This document shows, piece by piece, positions 44,452 to 53,970 of a stretch of 64,000 nucleotides of DNA. Made by a program: the position numbers and the translations under genes. Each line of letters opens with the position of its first letter. Position 1 is the first letter of the stretch. This stretch comes from an uncultured Lacinutrix sp. GTDB taxonomy: Bacteria; Bacteroidota; Bacteroidia; Flavobacteriales; Flavobacteriaceae. The notes under the pieces were generated by a model. The model was not told the DNA's origin. It saw only the letters and a program-made list of their open reading frames with translations, and made no database searches. The stretch is from contig NZ_CANMRQ010000001.1 in NCBI RefSeq assembly GCF_947500325.1, positions 64,001 through 128,000 of the forward strand, written 5' to 3'.

Positions 44452-47427
44452 TTATTCTACTATAATTTTCTTAGTAATTGTTTTAGAACCATCATTAATA
44501 TTTAATAAATACATTCCAGATTCAACATTACCAAGGTTAATTGCTTTGTTAAACTCTCCAGAAGTATTACTATATGAGTTTTTAATAATAGAACGACCTC
44601 TAATATCAAATACTGCAACATCTATATTACTTGAAGTAGTATTAAACTTAACATTAAACGCTCCGTTATTAGGATTTGGATATATACTTAAATTATTAAG
44701 TTCAAATTCATTAACACTTAAAGCCTCTAAAACATTTACAGAGTAATCCTCTACTTGTCCCCAAAAAGCAGTCTCGCATGGCGTAAGACTATCTACGTTA
44801 GCTATTTGTTCATTTTTCATCATGATTCTCATAGTAGTCGATCCTAGAACTGCATCAGTAGGTACCATTATAGTATAAGGAGAGTCACTAGTTGCAACAT
44901 CAACAACATTTATTGCCGTTCCTAAATTATATTTTTCATCTGCATCAAAAGTACAGCTTTGATCCCAATCAATCCAAGCACTTATAACATATGGAAAATC
45001 ACCATTAGAATTTACATGTACTGTCATATCATGAGACGAACCTCTTTCAACATCAGTAGAAATAGCCGTAAAATCTTGATAAGGATCATCTGCACTTGCC
45101 GCTAAAGTAACATTATTAATAGTATTAAATATAACTCTAGTAATTCTATCATCATCAGCGTTAGAAGCAGAAGATGCACAAACACCATTAGTAAGCGTTA
45201 ACATTACTGTTTCTGTCTTTACTACAGATGGTGAAGTTGCAGTAACTGTAATTGTATAATCTCCTGGTGTAGCTCCAGTAAGTCCTGTAACATCCATAGT
45301 AAATGCTCCATCTGTACTTAAAGTTGAAGGAGTAAATGTAACTGTTGATCCTGCAGGTTGACCTGCCGCTGTTAATGTTGTCGTTTCAGAAAAACCATTT
45401 GATGTTATATAATTAAAATCGTAACTCACAGCATCTATATTACATGCAGATTGAGCTCCTGTATTACTAATTATATTAAAATCTGGAGTAGTTGTATCTG
45501 AAAGTGGAAAAACATCAGTAATAGCATAAAATATATTATCAGCAGCTTCTACTAAAATTCTTGAACTATTATTTAGAGGAATACTAGGAACTGTAATTGA
45601 AGCAGTTCCATTATTAGGAACTCCAGTTGCTAATGTTGTATCAAAGTTATTTCCTCCATCTGCAGAAAATAAGATATTAACTGTTTGACAATTTATTGTA
45701 ACATTATCTGTTTGACCAACAGTCCATATAACTGTTTGTGTACTTCCTGGTCCCCAACTTGTTGGTGTAACTACTGTAAAAGGAGCAACGTTTTCTACAG
45801 TAACTACCATTTCATCTGATTGCGTATTTCCTGCTACAGGAGCATTATCTCTAACTGTAAATAAGAAGCTCATTGTTCTTGCAACAGATGGAACAACTTC
45901 CCAAGTTGATGCTAAAGAACCTCCTAACACAGTAGCAAAATCAGGAAAGTATCTTTCTGGAACTGTTTTAGGATCTAATGATCTAAAAGTTGGCCCTCCA
46001 GTATTAGTAGCTTGAGGTGGCATTGGAGCTGGAGTAGTATCATTTTGCTCCCAAGAATACGTTAATGAATTTCCTGCATCTGCATCTGTTCCAACACCAG
46101 TAAGTTTAAATGCCGTAGATGGAGGAATAGAATAATCCGCTCCTGCACTAGCAGTTGGTGCTGTATTTCCACTTGCAGATAACACAGGACAACTACTACT
46201 GTTTCCAACAGATATATTTAACCACATTTCTTTAATATTTTCACCATGAAAATAATCATCACTATTGTTTTGTACGTTTGGAGCACAAATACCTGCATAA
46301 CCCATTATAGATGATGCACTTCCTGGCTCAACAGACACAGCTGATCTTTGACAATTATTATTTTGTGTATGATTTCCACCAAATTGATGACCTAATTCAT
46401 GAGCTACAAAATCAACATCGAAAGCATCTCCTATTGGAGCTCCCAAACCGGTTACTCCACCAGCTTTAATATTTGTACATGGTGAATTCAAATACGCAAC
46501 ACCACCGCCGCCAGTACTAAAAACGTGACCTATATCGTAGTTAGCAGTACCTATATTAGTATCACATACTGTCTGGTTTTCTCCTAACATTGTACCTCCA
46601 TTATTATTAGTATATGGATCTGTAGCTCCATTTAAAAATATAATAGATGTGTTATCTACCATAATCATGGTTAATCCTAAATCTCTTTCATATATACCAT
46701 TATTACGATTTATAGTAACATTCATAGCTGCCATTACTGCTGCTGTTGTTCCTCCATGGAATGCAGCATACTCACCAGTACAAGCAAGAGCTAGTCTGTA
46801 AGTACGTAATTGTCCATCATCAGCGTTTCTTAACGCTCTATATTCTTCATCAGATACACCGCTCTTTTCAAGAACCGACTCTGTTTCACATACAAAGTTT
46901 TCTGTATTATTATCTCCTTCAGAATTTATAAACGAAATATATGTTTTTAAATCATTTGAATACGGTTCTATAAAAACTGTTTTCTTTTCAGATAAAATCA
47001 TACCGCTTAAACCTTTTTCAGGAGAAATAGTTAAACGAAGCATTGCTGAAGGATTTTCTATACCAACACCAACATATGACTTGATTTCAGGAAATTGAGC
47101 TTCTAAACTAGGCTCCATAACTGATACTTCACTGATTCTAAAAGATTCTAACTTACCATCAGCATTTGGAAACAAAGCCGTTAAATTTGAAACTTTAGCA
47201 AATGCATCTCTTTTAGGTGCATTAACTAAAATATTCGATAATTGTTCTACATTAACATTAAAAAATGTAGATTTTTGAGGAATTTCCTTGTAAAATTGAA
47301 CATCGTTAGCACTTATTTTGTTAGCGCTTACTTGAGACCAAATTGCAGATTGTTTTTGAGCATATAAGCTTAAAGAAAACATAACTACAAAAAACAAGAA
47401 AAAACTTTTAAAGTATTTTTTTTTCAT
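44452..47427 (-). CDS. Reprolysin-like zinc metalloprotease with T9SS sorting domain
   Basis: 991 residues. A signal peptide ends near LYAQ. After a propeptide (to about 200) the catalytic metzincin domain carries HELGHQFGGNH (343-353), the HExxHxxGxxH zinc motif, and a Met-turn at SIMGYAG. Ig-like or fibronectin-like beta domains follow (about 420-900), several with Thr/Ser-rich linkers. The C-terminus SIYPNPNNGAFNVKF to GMYLLNINDG is a type A T9SS sorting domain: it is exported by type IX secretion and then cleaved. Role: secreted or surface peptidase for external proteins. The upstream promoter is near consensus. Confidence 0.92.
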   Translation of the reverse strand: MKKKYFKSFFLFFVVMFSLSLYAQKQSAIWSQVSANKISANDVQFYKEIPQKSTFFNVNVEQLSNILVNAPKRDAFAKVSNLTALFPNADGKLESFRISEVSVMEPSLEAQFPEIKSYVGVGIENPSAMLRLTISPEKGLSGMILSEKKTVFIEPYSNDLKTYISFINSEGDNNTENFVCETESVLEKSGVSDEEYRALRNADDGQLRTYRLALACTGEYAAFHGGTTAAVMAAMNVTINRNNGIYERDLGLTMIMVDNTSIIFLNGATDPYTNNNGGTMLGENQTVCDTNIGTANYDIGHVFSTGGGGVAYLNSPCTNIKAGGVTGLGAPIGDAFDVDFVAHELGHQFGGNHTQNNNCQRSAVSVEPGSASSIMGYAGICAPNVQNNSDDYFHGENIKEMWLNISVGNSSSCPVLSASGNTAPTASAGADYSIPPSTAFKLTGVGTDADAGNSLTYSWEQNDTTPAPMPPQATNTGGPTFRSLDPKTVPERYFPDFATVLGGSLASTWEVVPSVARTMSFLFTVRDNAPVAGNTQSDEMVVTVENVAPFTVVTPTSWGPGSTQTVIWTVGQTDNVTINCQTVNILFSADGGNNFDTTLATGVPNNGTASITVPSIPLNNSSRILVEAADNIFYAITDVFPLSDTTTPDFNIISNTGAQSACNIDAVSYDFNYITSNGFSETTTLTAAGQPAGSTVTFTPSTLSTDGAFTMDVTGLTGATPGDYTITVTATSPSVVKTETVMLTLTNGVCASSASNADDDRITRVIFNTINNVTLAASADDPYQDFTAISTDVERGSSHDMTVHVNSNGDFPYVISAWIDWDQSCTFDADEKYNLGTAINVVDVATSDSPYTIMVPTDAVLGSTTMRIMMKNEQIANVDSLTPCETAFWGQVEDYSVNVLEALSVNEFELNNLSIYPNPNNGAFNVKFNTTSSNIDVAVFDIRGRSIIKNSYSNTSGEFNKAINLGNVESGMYLLNINDGSKTITKKIIVE

Positions 47428-47452
47428 GATAAAAATTTTTTATTTTAAGAAC

Positions 47453-47483
47453 TAAAGATAAATTGATATTATTAAACCTACAA
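47453..47483 (-). promoter_or_regulatory. Promoter of the metalloprotease gene
   Basis: Minus strand: TTG (47483-47481), 20-base spacer, TATCTTTA (47460-47453), one mismatch at the last base of TAnnTTTG. Leader about 20 bases. Confidence 0.5.
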
Positions 47484-47485
47484 GG

Positions 47486-47516
47486 TTTGGTAGTTAAAAT
47501 TCTCAAAGTATATTAT
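47486..47516 (+). promoter_or_regulatory. Weak candidate promoter of the 47522 lipoprotein
   Basis: TTTG (47486-47489), 19-base spacer, TATATTAT (two mismatches). It would start transcription at about the ATG itself, so a leaderless mRNA or a different start is implied. Confidence 0.25.
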
Positions 47517-47521
47517 TCAAT

Positions 47522-48055
47522 ATGAAACACATATATTTATTTAGTGTATTATTAGCTTTTATAGCTACAAATGTATCATGTAAAGCCAGTAAAAAAAAAG
47601 ATTTAAAAACTAACTCAAAATCTGTTATGGTTAATTGCCCAAAAGACGGTATTTGTACCTTTGAAGTATTAAAAAACAAATCATTACAAGTAGAAAAAGA
47701 TGATATAGGTTCTCTGTATCCTATTTTATTGGATGGAAAAACTAATGTTTTAAAGTTTGAATATAAAAGAAACGAAATTCCAAATACGCAAGATGGTAAT
47801 TATAGTGAATTAATTTATGTTGAACTACCACAAAAAATTGAAAACATTAAACTTAATGATACTAATTTAAACAGTGCAAAAGTTTTATTTGCAAGGTTAT
47901 GTTTTTGTAGAGGCCAAACCGGTTACTATAAGGTGTCTAAGGGCCAATTAGAAATTAATAAAAATGATGATGATAGCTTTAATTTTAAACTTAATTTTAA
48001 AATAGATGAAGTCCCTCAAATTATTACTGTAATAGAAGAATCATTTAAGTTATAA
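47522..48055 (+). CDS. Lipoprotein of unknown function
   Basis: 177 residues. Lipobox ATNVSC gives Cys20 as the lipidated residue, followed by a lysine-rich segment (KASKKKDLK). The mature domain is beta-rich with two cysteine features: CPKDGICTFEV near the N-terminus and LCFCRGQTGYYKV near 130. I do not recognise a family. It is convergent with accC and shares a bidirectional terminator with it. Confidence 0.7.
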   Translation: MKHIYLFSVLLAFIATNVSCKASKKKDLKTNSKSVMVNCPKDGICTFEVLKNKSLQVEKDDIGSLYPILLDGKTNVLKFEYKRNEIPNTQDGNYSELIYVELPQKIENIKLNDTNLNSAKVLFARLCFCRGQTGYYKVSKGQLEINKNDDDSFNFKLNFKIDEVPQIITVIEESFKL

Positions 48056-48058
48056 AAC

Positions 48059-48091
48059 AAAAAAGCGACTTAAAATAAGTCGCTTTTTTTT
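48059..48091. terminator. Bidirectional terminator between the lipoprotein gene and accC
   Basis: GCGACTTA/TAAGTCGC stem with AAA loop, A/T extended to 15 bp on each side, T run on both strands. Confidence 0.88.
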
Positions 48092-49443
48092 TATTCTTCA
48101 ATTTCTTTTTCCATCACAAAATCTTCCATAAATTTAGTGGTGTAATTTCCTGATAAATAATCTGGGTGATCCATTAATTGTCTATGGAAAGGTATTGTTG
48201 TTTTTATACCTTCTATTACAAACTCATCTAAAGCACGTTTCATTTTATTAATGGCTTCTTCTCTAGTTTGAGCTGTAGTAATTAACTTAGCGATCATAGA
48301 ATCATAATTTGGCGGAATTGAATATCCTGCATATACATGCGTATCTAAACGCACGCCATGACCACCTGGCGCATGTAATGTTGTAATTCTTCCTGGTGAT
48401 GGTCTAAAATCATTAAAAGGATCTTCAGCATTAATTCTACACTCTATAGAATGCAACTTAGGTGTATAATTTTTACCTGAAATAGGTACACCTGCTGCCA
48501 CTAGAATCTGCTCACGAATTAAATCGAAATCAATTACCTGTTCAGTTATTGGGTGTTCAACTTGAATACGTGTATTCATTTCCATAAAGTAGAAATTTCT
48601 ATGCTTGTCTACTAAAAATTCTACTGTCCCAGCGCCTTCATACTTTATATATTCAGAGGCTTTCACTGCTGCTTCACCCATTTTCTTACGTAAAGCTGTT
48701 GTCATAAATGGAGATGGCACTTCTTCTGTTAATTTTTGGTGACGTCTTTGTACAGAACAATCTCTTTCAGAAAGGTGACATGCTTTCCCATTAGAGTCCC
48801 CAACAATTTGAATTTCAATATGACGTGGTTCTTCAATAAGTTTTTCCATGTACATATCATCATTTCCAAAAGCAGCTTTAGATTCTTGTCTTGCAGATTC
48901 CCATGCTTCTTGTAAATCTTCAGGCTTCCATACAGCACGCATTCCTTTTCCACCACCACCAGCAGATGCTTTAAGCATTACTGGATAACCGGTTTCCTTT
49001 GCTACTTCTATACAATCTTCAAAGGTTTCAATAACACCTTCGCTTCCTGGAACACAAGGTACTCCTGCAGCTATCATTGTTGATTTTGCATTAGCTTTAT
49101 CTCCCATTCTATCAATCATTTCTGGCGAAGCCCCAATGAATTTGATTTCATGTTCAGCACAGATTTTTGAAAACTTAGCGTTTTCAGATAAAAACCCATA
49201 ACCTGGATGTATTGCATCTGCGTTTGTAATTTCTGCTGCTGCAATAATGTTGGACATTTTTAAATAAGATTCGCTACTTGGTGCTGGACCAATACAAACC
49301 GCTTCGTCTGCAAATTTAACGTGAAGACTTTCGGCATCAGCAGTAGAATATACAGCTACTGTTTTAATACCCATTTCTTTACAAGTACGAATAACACGAA
49401 GTGCTATCTCTCCTCTATTTGCAATTAGTATTTTTTTAAACAT
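48091..49443 (-). CDS. accC: Acetyl-CoA carboxylase, biotin carboxylase subunit
   Basis: ATP-dependent carboxylation of biotin on BCCP (next gene upstream), the first half of malonyl-CoA synthesis. 450 residues. ATP-grasp motif [12 protein letters not shown]; catalytic-site [16 protein letters not shown] with the conserved Glu and Arg; RNAEDP-type segment [10 protein letters not shown]. The N-terminus [19 protein letters not shown] is typical. The order fabH-accB-accC is one transcription unit on the minus strand. Confidence 0.96.
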   Translation of the reverse strand: MFKKILIANRGEIALRVIRTCKEMGIKTVAVYSTADAESLHVKFADEAVCIGPAPSSESYLKMSNIIAAAEITNADAIHPGYGFLSENAKFSKICAEHEIKFIGASPEMIDRMGDKANAKSTMIAAGVPCVPGSEGVIETFEDCIEVAKETGYPVMLKASAGGGGKGMRAVWKPEDLQEAWESARQESKAAFGNDDMYMEKLIEEPRHIEIQIVGDSNGKACHLSERDCSVQRRHQKLTEEVPSPFMTTALRKKMGEAAVKASEYIKYEGAGTVEFLVDKHRNFYFMEMNTRIQVEHPITEQVIDFDLIREQILVAAGVPISGKNYTPKLHSIECRINAEDPFNDFRPSPGRITTLHAPGGHGVRLDTHVYAGYSIPPNYDSMIAKLITTAQTREEAINKMKRALDEFVIEGIKTTIPFHRQLMDHPDYLSGNYTTKFMEDFVMEKEIEE

Positions 49444-49526
49444 AAATTCTTCAAATTTTCAATATTCAAAAAACAAACTCCAAAAGATATTCTATTAGAA
49501 TTTGGAATTAAAAATTGTGATTTATA

Positions 49527-50006
49527 TTAAGACGGATCCACTAAAAATAATGGTTGATCAAACTCTACAGGAGAAGCATCATCTACTAAAATTTTAACAA
49601 CTTTTCCTGACACTTCAGATTCAATCTCATTAAATAATTTCATTGCTTCAATTATACAAAGCACATCTCCTTCTGCAATATTTTGCCCAACCTCAACAAA
49701 TAAAGGTTTGTCTGGAGATGGTTTTCTATAAAAAGTACCAATAATTGGTGATTTTACAGTTATATATTTAGAATCGTCATTCTCAGCCGCTGGTGCTGGA
49801 GCTGCAGCCGCTGGTGCCGGAGTTGCTGCTGCAGGTGCTTGCATTTGCATTTGTGGCATTTGTGCCATAGGCATTTGCTGAACAATTGTAGTCTCTTCCG
49901 ATCCTGTTTTTATTGTTATCTTAACATCATCTGTTTCTAATTTAACCTCACTTGCTCCTGATTTGGCTACAAATTTGATTAAGTTTTGAATGTCTTTTAA
50001 ATCCAT
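49527..50006 (-). CDS. accB: Biotin carboxyl carrier protein
   Basis: Carries the biotin between carboxylase and carboxyltransferase. 159 residues. Biotinylated lysine is Lys123 in CIIEAMKLFNEIE. The linker between the N-terminal region and the biotinyl domain (about 44-75) is unusually rich in Ala, Pro, Met and Gln (for example PMAQMPQMQMQAP), which would act as a flexible arm. Operon between fabH and accC. Confidence 0.96.
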   Translation of the reverse strand: MDLKDIQNLIKFVAKSGASEVKLETDDVKITIKTGSEETTIVQQMPMAQMPQMQMQAPAAATPAPAAAAPAPAAENDDSKYITVKSPIIGTFYRKPSPDKPLFVEVGQNIAEGDVLCIIEAMKLFNEIESEVSGKVVKILVDDASPVEFDQPLFLVDPS

Positions 50007-50038
50007 AATTACAGTTATTAAGTTTTTTAGTTAGTTTA

Positions 50039-51034
50039 TTATGAGTTATAGGCCCATTTTAAATAAATAGATCCCCATGTGAAGCCACCTCCAAAGGCAG
50101 CAAAAATTATATTATCACCTTTTTTAAGTTGTGATTCATAGTCATTAAGTAATAACGGTAGAGTAGCAGAAGTCGTATTACCATACTTCTCTATATTCAT
50201 CATTACTTTATTTTCATCTAATTCTATACGGTTTGCAGTAGCATCAATAATACGCTTATTAGCTTGATGTGCAGCTAACCATGCAATATCATCTTTCGAT
50301 AAATTATTACGTTCTAATATTTTAACAGCAACATCTGCCATATTAAATACAGCGTTTTTGAATACTGTTTTTCCGTCTTGAAAAACAAAATTCTCTTTTC
50401 TTTCTATACTTTCTGCTGTTACAGGGTATGAAGAACCACTTGATTTAACTTGTAAAAATTCTCTACCCGCTCCATTACTTCTTAAATATTCATCTTGAAG
50501 CCCTAAACCATCTTCATTAGGCTCAAATAACACAGCTCCAGCTCCATCTCCAAAGATGATGCATGTTGCTCTATCTTCATAATTAATCATTGAAGAGTTT
50601 TTGTCTGCTCCTATTAATAAAACGTTTTTGTAACGACCAGATTCAATATACTTTGCAGCTGTAGACATACCAAATAAGAAACTTGAACATGCTGCTTCTA
50701 AATCAAAAGAAAAAGCATTAGTAGCTCCTATTTGAGTTGCTGTATATGCTGCTGTAGAAGCTGCTTGCATATCAGGAGTGGCTGTAGCAACTATAACTAG
50801 TTCTATATCTTCAGGGTTAATTCCTTTTTTATTAATAAGGTCTTGGGCAGCTTTAATGGCCATATAAGATGTCCCTTTGCCTTCTCCTTTAAGAATGCGA
50901 CGTTCTTTGATACCAGTTCGTGTGGTAATCCATTCATCGTTTGTATCAACCATAGTTTCAAGTATCTTGTTGGTTAATACATATTCTGGCACATAAGCAC
51001 CTACAGCTGTGATTGCTGCTGAGATTTTACTCAT
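50039..51034 (-). CDS. fabH: Beta-ketoacyl-ACP synthase III
   Basis: Starts fatty-acid synthesis by condensing acetyl- or branched acyl-CoA with malonyl-ACP. 331 residues. Cys116 (LEAACSSFLFGM), a His in WLAAHQANKRI and an Asn in KYGNTTSATLP form the Cys-His-Asn triad. Branched-chain starters would make the iso-fatty acids typical of flavobacteria (known of the group, not shown here). It is followed by accB after 32 bases and preceded by rpmF. Confidence 0.96.
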   Translation of the reverse strand: MSKISAAITAVGAYVPEYVLTNKILETMVDTNDEWITTRTGIKERRILKGEGKGTSYMAIKAAQDLINKKGINPEDIELVIVATATPDMQAASTAAYTATQIGATNAFSFDLEAACSSFLFGMSTAAKYIESGRYKNVLLIGADKNSSMINYEDRATCIIFGDGAGAVLFEPNEDGLGLQDEYLRSNGAGREFLQVKSSGSSYPVTAESIERKENFVFQDGKTVFKNAVFNMADVAVKILERNNLSKDDIAWLAAHQANKRIIDATANRIELDENKVMMNIEKYGNTTSATLPLLLNDYESQLKKGDNIIFAAFGGGFTWGSIYLKWAYNS

Positions 51035-51168
51035 ACTTTTTAAGTTAATTCGACCAAAAACGACCCAAAATTGTGCAAAAACGGCAAAATTCTGATGAAT
51101 TTAATCATTTTTCGTCAATATTGCGCAAATTAAGTTCTTTTTAACGCATAGAAAAATTTATAACAAAA

Positions 51169-51192
51169 AAAACGCCCACAAGTGAGCGTTTT
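51169..51192 (-). terminator. Terminator of rpmF
   Basis: AAAACGCTCAC/GTGGGCGTTTT stem with one G-T wobble followed by a T run on the minus strand; fabH therefore needs its own promoter, though none with an exact -7 box was found in the 178-bp gap. Confidence 0.7.
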
Positions 51193-51212
51193 CTATATGC
51201 ATGCATAGCAAA

Positions 51213-51416
51213 TTATGCAATATTTTCTTCTGCTACAGCATTGTCAATTAAAACTTGACCTCTGTAATAAAGTTTTCCTTCAAACCAATGAGCTCTATGA
51301 TATAAATGAGGCTCACCCGTTGTTGGACAAGTTGCAACTTGTGGCGCAGTTGCTTTATAATGAGTTCTTCTCTTATCTCTTCTTGTTTTAGAGATTTTTC
51401 TTTTAGGATGTGCCAT
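51213..51416 (-). CDS. rpmF: 50S ribosomal protein L32
   Basis: 67-residue ribosomal protein. N-terminus [19 protein letters not shown] is the L32 signature. The zinc ribbon of many L32 proteins (CxxC...CxxC) is reduced to a single Cys in [16 protein letters not shown], so it looks like the C-minus form. It sits ten bases after yceD, a pairing seen across bacteria, and is followed by a terminator. Confidence 0.96.
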   Translation of the reverse strand: MAHPKRKISKTRRDKRRTHYKATAPQVATCPTTGEPHLYHRAHWFEGKLYYRGQVLIDNAVAEENIA

Positions 51417-51425
51417 TTTATTTTT

Positions 51426-51965
51426 TTATTTATCCGTTAATAGTTTCTTTAATGTATTCCATCGAGGATCTATTTCCTCTTGGTCTTCCTTTATATCCTT
51501 AATTTTAGGACTTAATTCTTCTAATTTTTTAAGTATTTCTGAATCTAATGTTCCGTCTTCAACACCTGGATGAATGCGTTTAGTTGGCATTGCTAATACA
51601 ATTAATTCATAAACATATTGTTGTATATTAATCTCGTACTCACCATGAGGTATAATTAATATATCTATGTTTTCATCATTAAATTCTTCGCCAAATTTCA
51701 CGACCAAATCAAATTCGTTTTCAATTGGTTGATTATATGGCTCATTAGTAACATCACAGTTAACATTAACTGTTCCAGAGACTTCAAAATGTAGTTCTAA
51801 AAGTGTTGCTTTTTTTTCTAATTCTACATCAACTTTTAAATTACTACTATTAAAGTCTTCATACTCAAAATATTCAAAGAACTTATTATCAATTTCGTAA
51901 TCAAAATGATGTTTTCCTACTTTTAAACCTACAAATGGAATTGTAAACTCTTTCAATGGCTTCAT
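51426..51965 (-). CDS. yceD: YceD (DUF177) family protein
   Basis: 179 residues from ATG at 51965. A longer frame is open to a TTG at 51998, but an exact TAnnTTTG box (51988-51995) lies inside that extension, so the ATG is the true start. Cytosolic protein of the DUF177 family: the N-terminus PLKEFTIPFVGLKVGKHHF and the acidic C-terminus DQEEIDPRWNTLKKLL are typical. Plant relatives are needed for 23S rRNA accumulation; the bacterial role is likely in ribosome assembly. It precedes rpmF. Confidence 0.88.
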   Translation of the reverse strand: MKPLKEFTIPFVGLKVGKHHFDYEIDNKFFEYFEYEDFNSSNLKVDVELEKKATLLELHFEVSGTVNVNCDVTNEPYNQPIENEFDLVVKFGEEFNDENIDILIIPHGEYEINIQQYVYELIVLAMPTKRIHPGVEDGTLDSEILKKLEELSPKIKDIKEDQEEIDPRWNTLKKLLTDK

Positions 51966-51987
51966 TATCACATCTATTTTGAGCCTG

Positions 51988-51995
51988 CAAATATA
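51988..51995 (-). promoter_or_regulatory. -7 box of yceD-rpmF
   Basis: Minus strand TATATTTG, exact TAnnTTTG, with TCTG 19 bases upstream. Predicted start about 51982, 17 bases before the ATG at 51965. Confidence 0.65.
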
Positions 51996-52054
51996 CAAAT
52001 TTTTATTAATCTGGCAGACTTATCAACATTTTTTTGTTTACTTCTTTTTTAAAT

Positions 52055-53116
52055 TTACTTTCTATCGTCAAAACGTTTTCTTTTACTAATAGCTAAAGGG
52101 TTTTTATTTAACTCTTCATACTCTTCTCTATTTCTAAAAATAGTAACAGCCGTAAATAACGCTTCTTTAAAAGAGCCAAGATCTGCAATTCCTTTACCAG
52201 CTATTTCGTATGCAGTACCATGATCTGGAGACGTTCTAATTCTATCTAAGCCAGCCGTATAATTAACACCTTGACCAAAAGACAATGTTTTAAATGGTAT
52301 TAAACCTTGATCATGGTAAGAGGCAATAATTGCATCAAAGCTTTTATAATTGTTAGATCCAAAAAAACTGTCTGCTGCGTAAGGCCCAAAAACGAGTTTA
52401 CCACTTTCCTTAATTTTTTTAAGGGTTGGTCTCATAACGGTATCGTCTTCTGTACCAATAACTCCATTATCTCCAGTATGTGGATTAATACCTAAGACTG
52501 CTATTTTTGGTTTATTAATTCTAAAATCCTTTTTTAATGAATTATATACTGTTTCAATTTTCTTATTTATTAAATCTGAAGAAATATGACTAGAAACGTC
52601 TTTCACAGGAACATGATCTGTTAACAAACCTACTCTTAAAGTATTTGTTACCATAAACATCAAACTTTCACCTTCCAACTCTTGAGCCAAATAATCTGTA
52701 TGGCCAGGAAATTTAAATGCTTCAGATTGAATATTACTCTTATTAATTGGAGCTGTTAACAATACGTCTATTTGTTTTTCTTTTAATGCTTTTGTAGCTC
52801 TTGTTAAAGATTTTATTGCGTACTCTCCTATTTTAGAGTCTTCTTTTCCAAAATTGATAAATACATCTTCCTTCCAACAATTTAATATATTTACCTTCTT
52901 ATCTGTAGCTTGATTTATATTTTGTATACCATTTAAACTCATGTTTAGTTTAAAATGGTTTTTAACAAAAGTCATTGTTTTCATTGAAGCAAATATTACT
53001 GGAGTACAAAACTCTAGCATTCTTTGGTCTTCAAAAATTTTTAATACGACTTCTGATCCTATTCCGTTTAAATCTCCTATAGAAATTCCAACTTTTATAT
53101 TTTCTACTCTACTCAT
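52055..53116 (-). CDS. pdxA: 4-hydroxythreonine-4-phosphate dehydrogenase
   Basis: NAD-dependent oxidation step in the DXP-dependent branch of vitamin B6 synthesis. 353 residues. Start VGISIGDLNGIGSEV; metal ligands in FPGHTDYLAQ and ASYHDQGLIPFK; the GINPHTGDNG segment binds the substrate. Transcribed toward yceD on the minus strand, divergent from ribE. An exact -7 box lies in the intergenic gap. Confidence 0.94.
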   Translation of the reverse strand: MSRVENIKVGISIGDLNGIGSEVVLKIFEDQRMLEFCTPVIFASMKTMTFVKNHFKLNMSLNGIQNINQATDKKVNILNCWKEDVFINFGKEDSKIGEYAIKSLTRATKALKEKQIDVLLTAPINKSNIQSEAFKFPGHTDYLAQELEGESLMFMVTNTLRVGLLTDHVPVKDVSSHISSDLINKKIETVYNSLKKDFRINKPKIAVLGINPHTGDNGVIGTEDDTVMRPTLKKIKESGKLVFGPYAADSFFGSNNYKSFDAIIASYHDQGLIPFKTLSFGQGVNYTAGLDRIRTSPDHGTAYEIAGKGIADLGSFKEALFTAVTIFRNREEYEELNKNPLAISKRKRFDDRK

Positions 53117-53152
53117 TAAAAATGATAACTATTGTTCGTAATTTTACGTCCA

Positions 53153-53160
53153 CAAATTTA
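53153..53160 (-). promoter_or_regulatory. -7 box of pdxA
   Basis: Minus strand TAAATTTG, exact TAnnTTTG, 36 bases before the pdxA ATG, no -33 element seen. Confidence 0.45.
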
Positions 53161-53182
53161 ACGAAATAATACACTTTAAAGT

Positions 53183-53773
53183 ATGTTTACTGGAATTATT
53201 GAAACAATAGGTATAGTTAAAGATTTAAAAAAAGAGTCAGAAAACATCCATATAACGATTGAAAGTTCAATTACTCACGAATTAAAAATTGATCAAAGTA
53301 TCGCACATAATGGTGTTTGTTTAACTGTTGTAAAAATTGAAGACTCTCAATATGTAGTTACTGCAATAAAAGAGACCTTGAATAAAACCAATATAGGTAA
53401 TCTTAAAATAAATGATTCTGTTAATTTAGAACGTGCAATGAAACTTGGAGACAGGCTTGATGGACATTTAGTTCAAGGTCATATAGATGAAACCGCTATT
53501 TGCCTTAAGGTTGAAGAAACTGCTGGTAGTTGGCTATACACCTTTGCATACAATAGTGATTCAAATAATATTACTATTGAAAAAGGATCTATTACTGTTA
53601 ATGGTGTAAGCTTAACCGTTGTTAATTCTAAAAGAAATGAGTTTAGTGTCGCAATTATTCCTTACACTTTTGAGCATACAAACTTTAATAGTTTTGCAAA
53701 AAACACAATTGTAAATTTAGAATTTGATGTAATAGGTAAATATGTTAGCAAACTTAATCAAGTAAATACTTAA
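53183..53773 (+). CDS. ribE: Riboflavin synthase, alpha chain
   Basis: Dismutates 6,7-dimethyl-8-ribityllumazine to riboflavin. 196 residues with two lumazine-binding domains: the first from MFTGIIETIGIVKDL with SIAHNGVCLTV, the second with the copy GSITVNGVSLTVV. Homotrimer, cytosolic. No FMN riboswitch is visible upstream; the leader is only 66 bp to pdxA. Its stop overlaps the stop of the convergent small gene by a few bases. Confidence 0.94.
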   Translation: MFTGIIETIGIVKDLKKESENIHITIESSITHELKIDQSIAHNGVCLTVVKIEDSQYVVTAIKETLNKTNIGNLKINDSVNLERAMKLGDRLDGHLVQGHIDETAICLKVEETAGSWLYTFAYNSDSNNITIEKGSITVNGVSLTVVNSKRNEFSVAIIPYTFEHTNFNSFAKNTIVNLEFDVIGKYVSKLNQVNT

Positions 53774-53970
53774 GCTACTCTTTTTCTTTTTTGATACATT
53801 TTATAAGCCCCATATAAAACTCCCAAAATAATAAGCATGACAATTCCGCCATCAATTGGTGTTCCCGGTGGTGTAGGAGGACCTGAAGGCGTAGGTGGAT
53901 CTTGTGCTGAGCATACAAAACTTATTAATACAAATAAGATTGAGGCAAATGTTTTATTATTTTGTATCAT
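53770..53970 (-). CDS. Small exported protein, PID-CTERM-like
   Basis: 66 residues from the ATG at 53970 (a longer frame to 54009 adds 13 residues with no clear role). Signal peptide to SFVCSAQ, then a short proline-rich stretch (DPPTPSGPPTPPGTP), then PIDGG, a hydrophobic helix (about 43-57) and a basic tail KRKR. That last layout is the tripartite form of C-terminal sorting signals; NCBI uses the name PID-CTERM for flavobacterial proteins of this sort. So the whole mature protein is little more than the sorting signal. Confidence 0.75.
   Translation of the reverse strand: MIQNNKTFASILFVLISFVCSAQDPPTPSGPPTPPGTPIDGGIVMLIILGVLYGAYKMYQKRKRVA

Noticed and set aside
53117-53182. FMN riboswitch upstream of ribE
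   Set aside because: Only 66 bp separate it from pdxA, with none of the conserved helices of the RFN element.
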